A stretch of 64,000 nt of DNA from Leptospiraceae bacterium (lineage in GTDB: Bacteria > Spirochaetota > Leptospiria > Leptospirales > Leptospiraceae): contig JACKPB010000001.1 of the NCBI GenBank assembly GCA_024233875.1, positions 434,001 through 498,000 of the forward strand. The letters run 5' to 3'. Below are positions 35,354 through 44,203 of this stretch, piece after piece. Position numbers and translations under genes: made by a program. Position 1 is the stretch's first letter. The number at the start of each line of letters is the position of its first letter. The notes beneath the pieces are model-generated. The model saw only the letters and a list, made by a program, of their open reading frames with translations, did no database searches and was not told the DNA's origin.

Positions 35354-36685
35354 CTATTTGGTATTCAGAATTTCTTTAATACGAGATAAACTCAATCCGG
35401 ATTCAATCTTTTTTTCTGAATTTTCGAATAAAAACTTCATTATCTTATCCACAAGGATATTTTCATGAATGTTTTTGAGAATTCGCTCAATATCTCCCTG
35501 GTTGAAATTCGTTTCTCCTGAATTTTCTCTGTACTTTGTGAATTCGGCGGAAAGTTCATCTTCAGAAACCTTGATTTCTTCCAATTTGGCAATTTCATGG
35601 ATTGTTAGGTAAACTTTCAAGTTTACTAAGGCTCTATCTTCAAAGTTCTTTTGAAGCTCGGAAAGATCTACTTTTACAATGTTTGCAAATTCTTCCATGC
35701 TCATATGGTGGTCCATTCTGAAGTCATGTAAGGTTTTGTGAAAAATATGGTCCATCTCATCTTTTACAAGGGATGCAGGAATTTTGTAATCGGAAGATTC
35801 CATTATCAAATTGACGGATTTGTCAAAGTATTTTTGTTCCAGACCTCTTCTGTAAGATGTATCCAGCTCTTCTTTTAAATGAGATTTTAATTCATCCAGG
35901 TTGGAAAATTTCTCATTCCATTCTTTTGCCATTGCATCATCCAATTCGGGAAGAATGACTTTGAAGATCTCATTGACTTTTACAGAGTACTTTAGTTTCT
36001 TTCCCGCCAGATCTTTGTTGGAATAGTCAGCTGGATATTCATAAGGAAACTCTTTTTCTTCACCGGCTTTCATCCCGTGAAAGTGTTTGTCCAGATCTTC
36101 ATTCTCTAGATTCAATCCGAGATAGTATCTGTGGTTGTTGGCATTTTGAATCTCTTCGCCCTCTTCATTGAGACCGCGGATATTTATGTCCAGGAGGTCT
36201 TTGGATTCGACAACTTCTCCTTCTTCCTTTTGTTGGGTTTTGGAAAGTTGAAATTGGATCTTCTCCAATTGATCTTTGATATCTTCTTCTAATACCTCAA
36301 ATTCAAATACATCCAGAGGTAGTTTTTTGTAGTTTTTTAGAGTTACTTGGGGTGGAAGTTCAAAAATAGCTTTCGCAACAAGAGTTTCTTGTCTTTCAAA
36401 TTTCTCGATTTCGATCTTAGGTTCTCTGAAAGGTTTGAATTCTAATTTTGGGTAGAGATCATTGATCGAGTCAGAGAGCATGATGTTGATCGCATCTTCT
36501 GCTACTGATTCTCCCAATACTTTTTTTACCATGGGTAAAGGTGCCTTACCGGGTCTAAAACCATTGATTTTAACTTTTTTTGAAGCTTTCAGGTAAGCTT
36601 TTTCATAAGCTTCTTCTATATCATTTAAACTATAAATTAATTGTACATCTGCACTGGTATCGTGCTTGGTTACATTGTATTCCAT
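35354..36685 (-). CDS. tig: Trigger factor, ribosome-associated chaperone
   Basis: The 443-residue product has an N-terminal ribosome-binding domain with the signature GFRPGKAPLPMVKK (about 42-55), a FKBP-type isomerase domain around 155-245 (SKDLLDINIRGLNEEGEE, YYLGLNLENEDLDKHFHGM), and the helical C-terminal chaperone arms. Length is normal. It folds nascent chains at the ribosome exit. It heads the tig-clpP-clpX run, 37 bases downstream of tRNA-Gly on the same strand. Confidence 0.95.
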   Translation of the reverse strand: MEYNVTKHDTSADVQLIYSLNDIEEAYEKAYLKASKKVKINGFRPGKAPLPMVKKVLGESVAEDAINIMLSDSINDLYPKLEFKPFREPKIEIEKFERQETLVAKAIFELPPQVTLKNYKKLPLDVFEFEVLEEDIKDQLEKIQFQLSKTQQKEEGEVVESKDLLDINIRGLNEEGEEIQNANNHRYYLGLNLENEDLDKHFHGMKAGEEKEFPYEYPADYSNKDLAGKKLKYSVKVNEIFKVILPELDDAMAKEWNEKFSNLDELKSHLKEELDTSYRRGLEQKYFDKSVNLIMESSDYKIPASLVKDEMDHIFHKTLHDFRMDHHMSMEEFANIVKVDLSELQKNFEDRALVNLKVYLTIHEIAKLEEIKVSEDELSAEFTKYRENSGETNFNQGDIERILKNIHENILVDKIMKFLFENSEKKIESGLSLSRIKEILNTK

Positions 36686-36722
36686 CGGGTAGCCTATAAT
36701 GCGGGGGGAAGGTCAGAACTGG

Positions 36723-36795
<73 letters not shown>

Positions 36796-36810
36796 GTTTA
36801 TGATTCAATT

Positions 36811-36819
36811 TTTATACCA
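36811..36819 (-). promoter_or_regulatory. Extended -10 promoter element for tRNA-Gly
   Basis: The minus strand reads TGGTATAAA, an extended -10 (TG-N-TATAAA), ending 17 bases before the tRNA 5' end. No good -35 is present at 17-18 bases, consistent with an extended -10 promoter. It may also drive tig by read-through. Confidence 0.45.
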
Positions 36820-36873
36820 GTAAAATTTCTCTTTAAATACTGTAAAGTAATTTAATCAGAAAAGGTGTAAATC

Positions 36874-37311
36874 TTATTGGAATGTTCCTGATATGCTTGA
36901 TGAAGAACAAAAGGATGCAGCCTTAGTTGCATCAAATCCTCCGGAAGTATAGAAATAGTAAGTTCCTGAGGTAGTTGTACATGTCTGGGATATGGTGGAA
37001 ACAGCACAACCCTGAGCGGATTTAGCTGGAGTGACTGTGGTCGTGAGACCGGCATTTGTAATTCCACTCTGAACATTGCTACTTGTTGTTGAATCCGTAC
37101 AATCGCTATCAGCACCTGTAGATGTCTTGTATTGCTTACAAACTACATCATTTTTATTTGAGTCCCGAAATGCACATCTGGAATTGGTTGGCGCAGCGGG
37201 TTGTCCGGCTAGATACATTAGGGCTGTCAGTCCAACATCCAATTCCTTTTTGGTCTTAGAGCAACTCAGCAATGCCAAAAAGATAGATAAAATAGCAAAT
37301 CTTCGAATCAT
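36874..37311 (-). CDS. Cys/Ser/Thr-rich lipoprotein of unknown function
   Basis: The 145-residue product has a short signal peptide ending FLALLSCSK (C17). The mature part is small, rich in Ser, Thr and Cys, with several spaced cysteines (NSRCAF, VVCKQY, SDCTDS, QGCAV, QTCTTT, SFCSSS) and a Gly/Tyr segment GTYYFYTSGGF. This suggests a disulfide-stabilised surface or periplasmic lipoprotein of a lineage-specific family. It is an isolated gene between tRNA-Gly and the esterase. Confidence 0.65.
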   Translation of the reverse strand: MIRRFAILSIFLALLSCSKTKKELDVGLTALMYLAGQPAAPTNSRCAFRDSNKNDVVCKQYKTSTGADSDCTDSTTSSNVQSGITNAGLTTTVTPAKSAQGCAVSTISQTCTTTSGTYYFYTSGGFDATKAASFCSSSSISGTFQ

Positions 37312-37388
37312 ACATGACTCCTTTTCAAATATATGAAATTTTCTTTTATTACATTAGACAATTTAAATCTTCAAATCAATAGATTTTT

Positions 37389-38063
37389 TTATTTCTCTAA
37401 TAGTTTTCTAATGTCTTCTTCAATGTTTTTTGCAAGAATTTTATGTCCCTCTGCAGTCGGATGAATCCCATCTTTCTGATTCAATTCGGGAATTCCGGCC
37501 ACATCTTTCAATAAAAACTCTGAAAGAGGAACATTTTCTTCCCGGCTCACTATAGAGTAGACTTCTTCAAAGAGTTTTCCGTATTTTTTTCCGAGGTTGG
37601 GAAAGGGCTTCATGGGAATGAGAAGGATTTTAATATTCGGAAATTTTATTCTGGATTTTTGGATGATTTCTTTCAGGTTATTTTGAATTACAGCTGGGGA
37701 AATCCCTCTCATCATATCATTGGCACCCAATTCGATCACGAGGTAGTCGGCTCCTGAAGAAAGAATCCAATCGAGACGATTCAAGCCTCCGGATGTGGTG
37801 TCTCCACTGACACCGGCGTTTATGAATTTGAACTTTCTGTCTTTTTGATTGAAAGTAGATTCCAAAATGTGTACATAACTTTCTTCCTGGGTGCTCAAAC
37901 CCATTCCGGCTGTGAGGCTATCTCCCAGAAAAACAATAATTTCGTGTTTGGGTATGTTCGCTTCCGGGATTGGACTTTCCTTGGAAGTAGGATTGGATTT
38001 TTCACAAAAAGCAATTGAGGAAATTAGGAGGAAAATTAGGACTTTTATGAAATGTTTTACCAT
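37389..38063 (-). CDS. SGNH arylesterase/TesA-like lipoprotein
   Basis: The 224-residue product is a GDSL/SGNH hydrolase: block I FLGDSLTAGMG (S49), block II NAGVSGDT, block III ELGANDMMRG and block V DGIHPTAEGH with the Asp-His pair. The N-terminus ends in SSIAFCEKS (C20), pointing to a lipidated envelope form of the TesA esterase/lysophospholipase type. The catalytic set is complete. It is divergent from the hslO operon. Confidence 0.85.
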   Translation of the reverse strand: MVKHFIKVLIFLLISSIAFCEKSNPTSKESPIPEANIPKHEIIVFLGDSLTAGMGLSTQEESYVHILESTFNQKDRKFKFINAGVSGDTTSGGLNRLDWILSSGADYLVIELGANDMMRGISPAVIQNNLKEIIQKSRIKFPNIKILLIPMKPFPNLGKKYGKLFEEVYSIVSREENVPLSEFLLKDVAGIPELNQKDGIHPTAEGHKILAKNIEEDIRKLLEK

Positions 38064-38307
38064 AGGTTTCCAGTTTTTTAGGAAAGGGAATGCGGGTCAA
38101 TATTTGAAAAACCGGGAAATTTATTTTCGTAAAGATTAGGCGGGACGGTTCGATTTGCATTAACTTGAGATGAAAGGGAGAGCAAACACAGGCAAATTCT
38201 TCCGGCTGTTCTATGGGGGATGGGTTCAAAGGTAAGGAAATGATTAAGAAAAATAGAAATGAGTAATGATTTAATTGACTCTTAATTTTTCTTTTCTAAA
38301 CTTAGTT

Positions 38308-38329
38308 ATTTACCCCTAGGCGGGTAGAT
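38308..38329 (+). promoter_or_regulatory. Inverted repeat upstream of hslO
   Basis: ATTTACCC (38308-38315) and GGGTAGAT (38322-38329) are 8-base arms with one mismatch and a 6-base spacer (CTAGGC). They lie 34-55 bases before the hslO ATG and just before a possible -10 (TTATAG, 38332-38337). This could be an operator. Confidence 0.3.
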
Positions 38330-38362
38330 TGTTATAGTTTTGGAGAGAAAGAGAGGATGCAA

Positions 38363-39205
38363 ATGTCAGAAAATCAGGATTCTTATTTGATAGGTATCTT
38401 AGAGAAATCCAATTTTAGATTCCTACTGACAGACTGTACTTCTGCAATTTCCGAAGCGGTAAGAAGACATGAATTGGAAGGAAAGGCTGCTTTTCTTCTC
38501 TCCAAAGTAATGATAGGTTCTTTTTTTCTGGCAGGTATGGTGAAGGAAGAGAATACGGTGAGCATTCAATTGGAAGGAGAGGGAGATATCCGGAGCGTTC
38601 TTGCTTACTCGGACCGATATGGACGGATGAGAGGAATGGTTAGGAAGAAGGAAGGATTTGTAGAATCACCAGCCAATTCTTCGGGCAAAGGAATATTTAG
38701 AGTGACGCGATGGGGTGGGGAAAGAAGACTCCATCAATCTGTTACGAAAATGGAACCTACCGGATTTGAGTCCAATCTCCTGAATCATATTTATGAATCC
38801 GATCAATTGATATCTTTTTTGATTATCAATTCCGGACCGGAGAACAGATGGAAAGGGATGATCTTTCAGGCTCTTCCGGGAACCGAGCAGAAACGGATAG
38901 ATGAAATGATGGACAGGTTCTCGGATGTTGACCTATCCGCAGATCAATTGATGGAAGGGGATATGGAAACGATTCTCTTCCGTATGACGTCATTTCTGAA
39001 AGAAGATTTAAAAGTCCTGGATTCCGGAAAGCCTGAGTTCTACTGCGGTTGCTCTCTGGAGAAAATTCAAAGTGTCATACGATCAATAGGCAAAGAAGAA
39101 GCACGTTCAATTATAGAAGAACAGGGGAAGATAGAGATAGTTTGTGAATTTTGTAGAAAGCCCTATGTTTTGGATCCGGAAGAAGTAAATTTGTTATTTA
39201 TGTGA
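38363..39205 (+). CDS. hslO: Hsp33 redox-regulated chaperone
   Basis: The 280-residue product has the Hsp33 core (SVLAYSDRYGRMRGMV) and the C-terminal zinc redox switch CGC followed about 30 residues later by CEFC (YCGCSLEKIQ, IVCEFCRKPY). On oxidation the switch releases zinc and activates holdase function in the cytoplasm. The ATG at 38363 has GAGAGG about 6 bases upstream; the ATG at 38357 is too close to that SD. It is the first gene of an hslO-tsaE-tsaB-rnr run. Confidence 0.94.
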   Translation: MSENQDSYLIGILEKSNFRFLLTDCTSAISEAVRRHELEGKAAFLLSKVMIGSFFLAGMVKEENTVSIQLEGEGDIRSVLAYSDRYGRMRGMVRKKEGFVESPANSSGKGIFRVTRWGGERRLHQSVTKMEPTGFESNLLNHIYESDQLISFLIINSGPENRWKGMIFQALPGTEQKRIDEMMDRFSDVDLSADQLMEGDMETILFRMTSFLKEDLKVLDSGKPEFYCGCSLEKIQSVIRSIGKEEARSIIEEQGKIEIVCEFCRKPYVLDPEEVNLLFM

Positions 39206-39678
39206 ATCATATGGAATACTATTGTTCAACAGTCAAAGAATTAGAATTGCCCGCTACAAAATTGAAGGAATTGGTGGAGGACAAAAACTATAAAGTGGTA
39301 TTTCTGGAAGGTGAGATGGGTACCGGGAAGACTACCTTTACCAGATGTTTTGTTAGCTTATTCAAAAAGACCCTTTCTGTAAATTCTCCCACTTTTAATT
39401 TGATGAATGAATATAAAATCAATTCAGGTTTTTCAATTTACCATTTCGATCTTTACCGAATTCGAAGTCATTTAGAATTGGAGTCCCTGGAATTTGATGA
39501 ATACTGGAACGGGAATGGAATTTCATTGATCGAATGGCCACTTCACGTAAGGGAGTTCCTGAAAACACCTCCTCTTATCGTTCGCCTGGAAATGCTTTCC
39601 TATGATAGAAGAAAAATCACTATTGTTCCACCGGACATGGAAGGGGTTGTCAGTTTTTCAACGGAGATTCCGGATTGA
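39202..39678 (+). CDS. tsaE: TsaE, ATPase of the tRNA t6A synthesis complex
   Basis: The 158-residue product has Walker A EGEMGTGKTTFTR at about 37-49 and the family segments NSPTFNLMNEY, YHFDLYRI and ISLIEWP. It helps TsaB/TsaD/TsaC make threonylcarbamoyladenosine at position 37 of ANN-decoding tRNAs. A GTG at 39202 overlaps the hslO stop (GTGA); an ATG three codons later (39211) is the other candidate. tsaB follows, overlapping by 4 bases. Confidence 0.93.
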   Translation: MNHMEYYCSTVKELELPATKLKELVEDKNYKVVFLEGEMGTGKTTFTRCFVSLFKKTLSVNSPTFNLMNEYKINSGFSIYHFDLYRIRSHLELESLEFDEYWNGNGISLIEWPLHVREFLKTPPLIVRLEMLSYDRRKITIVPPDMEGVVSFSTEIPD

Positions 39679-40337
39679 ATCTTCTTTATTTTGACACCAT
39701 CACCGATTGGATCACTATCGGAATCTACTCAATCACCGAAAGCGGAGTTCAGGAATTGACCTTCTATCAGGGGCGTCACCCCCGGGAAGCCGGAAATCGT
39801 TTGGTGACAGATATTGCTTCTGCTATGAAAAATCGCGACATAGAAAAAGTAGATCAGATTTTTGTACCCAACGGACCGGGATCCTTTACCGGGATACGTA
39901 TTACAGTTAGTACGGCACGAAATTTTTCACAAATCTGGAAAATCCCTGTTTCTTCTTGTAATACGATAGAATTGTATTCCTATTATTATTTTCAAAAATT
40001 AAATAGACCCTCTCTTATTCTCCTGGATGCGAGAATGGGAAAGGTATATGCGGGAATGTATTCCGGAAATGGATTTTCCGGTGTGAGGGACATTCCCCCT
40101 TCTGAAGTAAAAAATGAGTTTTCGCTGAATGATTGCGAAATCATCAGTGATTTTGACTTTCCGCATTCACAATCGATTCATTTGGATTATCCCTCACCCC
40201 GAATGTATCTTTCTCAATTTCAATCCAAATTTTTGAGTTTGGATTACAATACAAATCACTATGAAGGGCTTCTCCCTAATTATATGAGGGGAACCTATGC
40301 AGATGGAATTCAACATGAAAAAAAATATAGCGCCTAA
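39675..40337 (+). CDS. tsaB: TsaB, t6A complex subunit
   Basis: The 220-residue product is an ASKHA-fold protein with the TsaB signature VPNGPGSFTGIRI near 64-76 and LLDARMGKVYAGMY. It binds TsaD and TsaE in the t6A complex. The start is TTG overlapping the tsaE stop (TTGA), so it depends on coupling. It overlaps the start of rnr by 41 bases. Order tsaE-tsaB supports the assignment. Confidence 0.92.
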   Translation: MNLLYFDTITDWITIGIYSITESGVQELTFYQGRHPREAGNRLVTDIASAMKNRDIEKVDQIFVPNGPGSFTGIRITVSTARNFSQIWKIPVSSCNTIELYSYYYFQKLNRPSLILLDARMGKVYAGMYSGNGFSGVRDIPPSEVKNEFSLNDCEIISDFDFPHSQSIHLDYPSPRMYLSQFQSKFLSLDYNTNHYEGLLPNYMRGTYADGIQHEKKYSA

Positions 40338-42480
40338 ACTATTCGAGTACCTGGTTCTCAAATCAGGTGAAACACTATCACTTCCTAATCTTTACGAACT
40401 CTTCAACGAAGAAGGAAAAAACTCCAAACAGAAAAAAAAGAAGCATAAGAAAGAAAAACATCCTCATTCAAAAATCGTTGATGAAATCGCTGAGTTTTTA
40501 GGATTTCTTGAAATTGAAGGACTTGTATCCATTTCCAAAAAGAACATTACAATATCGAGAGGCTTGAAGCTCACCGGAAAGATTTCCCTTTCCAAACGGG
40601 GAGATGGGTTCATAAAATTGAAATCCGGTTCTGAGGTATTTGTGCCTGCTGAGTTCACCCTCGGTGCGATTTCCGGTGATACAGTTGAGTTGATCCCTCT
40701 AAAAATTGGGAAGAAGGGAAGATTAGAAGGCGAAGTAAAAAACATTACATCCCGGGGAAGAAATTTTTATAGAATGAGGATTTCCGATGAGGATGTAAAT
40801 TACTTTTATGGAAAACTATTGGATATGCAGGGAGAAATCAAAGAAGGTGCCCTGAAAAAGAAATCATTACTTCATGATGTAAGCAAGGCATTGAAGAATA
40901 ATGAAATAGTAATCGTTAAGTTAAAAGAAAACTCATACTATGATAATAATATTTATGAAGTAAGCTTTGTTAGTTTTGAGATGGGAACGACTAAAGATAA
41001 AGATCTCAATCGAATCTTAATGAAGTACAATTATCATCAAAACTATCCGGATCATGTTCTATTGAATTTTCCTGATGATGTGGTTGAGGAAAAAGTCGCA
41101 GATTGGGCGCATCGGGTTGATTTGAGGGACCTGTGGACTGTAACTATTGACGGTGCCGGTTCTAAGGATTTTGATGATGCGATCAGTATCGAGGAAGAGG
41201 GTGATGGAATCGTTAGGTTTTATGTGCACATTGCTGATGTATCCTATTATGTGAAACCATCTTCACCGCTTGATGAAGAGGCTTACAAGAGAGCGACTTC
41301 TGTTTATCTGATAGATTCTGTTATTCCTATGCTTCCTCCTGTTCTATCTGAGGATTTATGTAGTCTTGTGGCAGGAAAGAATCGATTGGCATTTACTGTA
41401 GAGATGACAGGTGATTATTCGGGTCGTATCTTTTCGGCAAAGTACTACAAATCGATTATTAAAGTGGATCATCGAATGACCTACGACTCCGCACAGGCGG
41501 AAATCGATACAGCAGATCCAAACAATCGATTTGTAAAGTTGATGAAACTTGCAGATGGTTTGAAGTCATATCGAATCGCCAAAGGTAGAGTCGAATTGAA
41601 TTTAAAAGAAGTCTATATAGCCACAGAAGAAAATGGGGATGTGAAAGAAATTCAATGGAGAGAAAGAAAAAGCAGTCACATTCTGATAGAAGAATTGATG
41701 TTGTCTGCTAACGTTAAAGTAGCTGAATACCTTAGAAAAAAAGATGCACCGGCTCTTTTCCGAATCCATGAAGAAATGGATGAGGAAAAACTTGAGGTTC
41801 TCAATAGCTTTTTGGCACTTTATGGCTTCAAACATCATATTGAATCTACGGAGTATGACGAATTGCAATTAGTTCTCGCAAAAATTAAAGGGCACGAAGC
41901 CGAAAAAATATTCAATTATTTCCTTTTGAGAAGTTTTATGCAGGCGTACTACAGTGGTGAGAAATTAGGTCACTGGGGACTCGGATTCAAGGACTACTGT
42001 CACTTTACCTCTCCCATTCGTAGATATCCGGATTTGGTTGTGCATAGGGTTCTGGATGCTTTGATCTTTGGTGAAAAAGAATTGCCTTATTCAAAAGATG
42101 AAATCAAGCTCATGGGTTTTCATACCTCCGATGAAGAAAGAAGAGCCGCAGATGCCGAAAGAGACATTCAAAAAATCAAAGCATGCAGATACATTCAAAA
42201 AACAGGAGTGACAGAGTTTGTTGGAATCATAACCGGAATCAAACCGCAGATGGTATTTTTTGAATTGGAAGGATACTTCGGTGAGGGGACTGTTCTTCAT
42301 ACTTATTTTACTAATGAATACGAATTAGAAATCATCAATGAGTTCTCTTTTTATTCTAAGAAATACACAACACGTTTCTTTCTCGGTCAAAAGATGGATT
42401 TGGTTTTGCAGGAGATAGACCTCGAAGAAATGAAGATCTATCTCTATCCAAAATCAGAAAACAAAAAGAAAACTTCTTAA
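40297..42480 (+). CDS. rnr: Ribonuclease R
   Basis: The 727-residue product is a 3'-5' processive exoribonuclease. It has an N-terminal helical/winged region with a Lys-rich stretch (QKKKKHKKEKHPH), cold-shock domains, the RNB catalytic block with clustered Asp (TIDGAGSKDFDDAI at about 283-296), SYYVKPSSPLDEEA and CHFTSPIRRYPDLVVHR, then a C-terminal S1 domain. The ATG at 40297 has GAGGGG five bases upstream and lies inside the tsaB end; ATGs at 40303 and 40315 are alternatives. The usual basic tail after S1 is short. Confidence 0.95.
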   Translation: MQMEFNMKKNIAPKLFEYLVLKSGETLSLPNLYELFNEEGKNSKQKKKKHKKEKHPHSKIVDEIAEFLGFLEIEGLVSISKKNITISRGLKLTGKISLSKRGDGFIKLKSGSEVFVPAEFTLGAISGDTVELIPLKIGKKGRLEGEVKNITSRGRNFYRMRISDEDVNYFYGKLLDMQGEIKEGALKKKSLLHDVSKALKNNEIVIVKLKENSYYDNNIYEVSFVSFEMGTTKDKDLNRILMKYNYHQNYPDHVLLNFPDDVVEEKVADWAHRVDLRDLWTVTIDGAGSKDFDDAISIEEEGDGIVRFYVHIADVSYYVKPSSPLDEEAYKRATSVYLIDSVIPMLPPVLSEDLCSLVAGKNRLAFTVEMTGDYSGRIFSAKYYKSIIKVDHRMTYDSAQAEIDTADPNNRFVKLMKLADGLKSYRIAKGRVELNLKEVYIATEENGDVKEIQWRERKSSHILIEELMLSANVKVAEYLRKKDAPALFRIHEEMDEEKLEVLNSFLALYGFKHHIESTEYDELQLVLAKIKGHEAEKIFNYFLLRSFMQAYYSGEKLGHWGLGFKDYCHFTSPIRRYPDLVVHRVLDALIFGEKELPYSKDEIKLMGFHTSDEERRAADAERDIQKIKACRYIQKTGVTEFVGIITGIKPQMVFFELEGYFGEGTVLHTYFTNEYELEIINEFSFYSKKYTTRFFLGQKMDLVLQEIDLEEMKIYLYPKSENKKKTS

Positions 42481-42490
42481 GTAAAGAAAT

Positions 42491-44203
42491 TCAGATTTCA
42501 GTGCAACTAAGAGGCTGAGATCTGAGATGAATCAATTGAATTTTTTTGGAAAGATAATCCAATGTATCACTCGGAGTCACTCCTTTTTCATAAAAACAAC
42601 CCATGTAGATACGGTTTTCTGTTTCGATGAAGATAGCACCACGGTCTCTTTCGTTGTACGGAATCGATAGATTTCCCGAATAGATCCCATCTCTTTCATC
42701 CAAAAGGAATTCTTTCCATTCTTTCCCCGGCTTCCAGTAGTAGCCTTTCCCGGGAATTTTTAAATTTTCATTCCATTCCCAAAACGGTCTTCCACCGGAG
42801 TCAAAGCGAATTGTAGAAATTTTTAGGAATTCATGTTCTTTCCTTCCGAATGGACTAAAATTTTGTCCGTTGGAAAGAATTGAATTCGAAAATCTGGGAT
42901 AGTAATTCATCGAAGTGATCAAATAATCCGACGCGAAATTTTTTTCCCGCTTAAAGTTGGATATTCCACTGGATATACTATCGTAAGTGAAAAGGGATGT
43001 GCATTCCGTTATGGAATCCGGATAGAGAAGATAAGTTTTCCAAATACCTTCTCCTAATTCCAGGACTCCACTTTTGAGAATATTTTTTGAACAGAGTTCA
43101 CCGGATGGCTGGATGTACAAATCATTAGAGAATTCAATTATTGGTTCAAAATTGTATTTCGATTTATCAATTTTTGTGGATGAATTTTTTATTCGGTTGA
43201 ATTCGTTTAAGAATTCAAGAACCAAATATGGATTTCTGATCACCATAAAGAATTCTCTGTTTTTGTCCCTTGCACTTTCAGAAAAATTAAAAGATCCCGT
43301 AAGAAGGATTTTCTCATCTATGAGAATGGTCTTATGATGAAGTAAACCACCTTCCGGAAATTCACTTTCTGTTGTGATCGTATCCGTATTTCCATCCCTG
43401 TAAATATGGGAAAAAAAACCGAACATTTCATTTTGTAAATAGATTCCCTCAGGGTCCACGGGATCGTTATAGACTCCTTCTATTTGAACTCCTCGATAGC
43501 TTGCTTTTCTCAGAACATGTGATACAACTTCATCATAATGATCAAAGGCCAGATACTTGATAGATTCCCGGGAACTTTCCAAATAACTTAAGATTAAATC
43601 CTGAATGAAAAGACCATTTTCCGGTGAAAAATAAAATTCTACTCCGGATATTTCCAGGGTAGAGTTGGTTCTTTCTTCCAGATGTTCAACGAGTCCGAGA
43701 TACTCGGAGTGATTCAGGGGGAAAATAAGATAACCGTTCCAATCATTTAATAGTCCGGGATCTGAAAAATTACCCGTTCCTAAAAACAGGGTTTTTTGAT
43801 CGGAGATAAGAATTTTCAAATGATGAAGACCGCTACCTTCCCATCTGGAGAAAGGGATTTCGAGAGTTTTGAATTCTTCATACGATTTGTCCTTGTCCAA
43901 AACTATTTTTATCAAGACCCCCCGATCTTTGGCTTTTTTTATCTCGCTAAGAATTTCCGGATGGTTGAAGGAGTAGGCATAGATAAGGAGATTTGATTTC
44001 GTATCACGAATTATTTTGACTATTTCATCGAGAACATTTCTCTTCTTTATAGGGTTTGTGTACTTTCCCGGATAAGAAAATACCGCTCTGACCCCAACCG
44101 GGTTAGATAAAAGCAAAAGCTCATTCAGGTAATCTTTTTTGGGAAATTTCTCGATGGAACAATTCATAAGTAAGATTAAGAAATAAAGTAAAGTTTTAAT
44201 AAT
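42491..44203 (-). CDS. Phospholipase D-family (two HKD motifs) lipoprotein
   Basis: The first ATG is at 44167 (558 residues), but the same frame continues upstream as IIKTLLYFLILLMNC, a complete lipoprotein signal with the Cys right after that Met. There is no ATG, GTG or TTG there; an ATT at 44203 (or 44200) follows GGAGGAG, so I take ATT as the probable start (570 residues). Two HxKx4D motifs, HHLKILISD and HHKTILID, give a complete phosphodiesterase active site as in bacterial nucleases and phospholipases. The C-terminal ~200 residues are unassigned. It is the last gene of a three-gene surface-protein operon. Confidence 0.8.
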   Translation of the reverse strand: MIKTLLYFLILLMNCSIEKFPKKDYLNELLLLSNPVGVRAVFSYPGKYTNPIKKRNVLDEIVKIIRDTKSNLLIYAYSFNHPEILSEIKKAKDRGVLIKIVLDKDKSYEEFKTLEIPFSRWEGSGLHHLKILISDQKTLFLGTGNFSDPGLLNDWNGYLIFPLNHSEYLGLVEHLEERTNSTLEISGVEFYFSPENGLFIQDLILSYLESSRESIKYLAFDHYDEVVSHVLRKASYRGVQIEGVYNDPVDPEGIYLQNEMFGFFSHIYRDGNTDTITTESEFPEGGLLHHKTILIDEKILLTGSFNFSESARDKNREFFMVIRNPYLVLEFLNEFNRIKNSSTKIDKSKYNFEPIIEFSNDLYIQPSGELCSKNILKSGVLELGEGIWKTYLLYPDSITECTSLFTYDSISSGISNFKREKNFASDYLITSMNYYPRFSNSILSNGQNFSPFGRKEHEFLKISTIRFDSGGRPFWEWNENLKIPGKGYYWKPGKEWKEFLLDERDGIYSGNLSIPYNERDRGAIFIETENRIYMGCFYEKGVTPSDTLDYLSKKIQLIHLRSQPLSCTEI

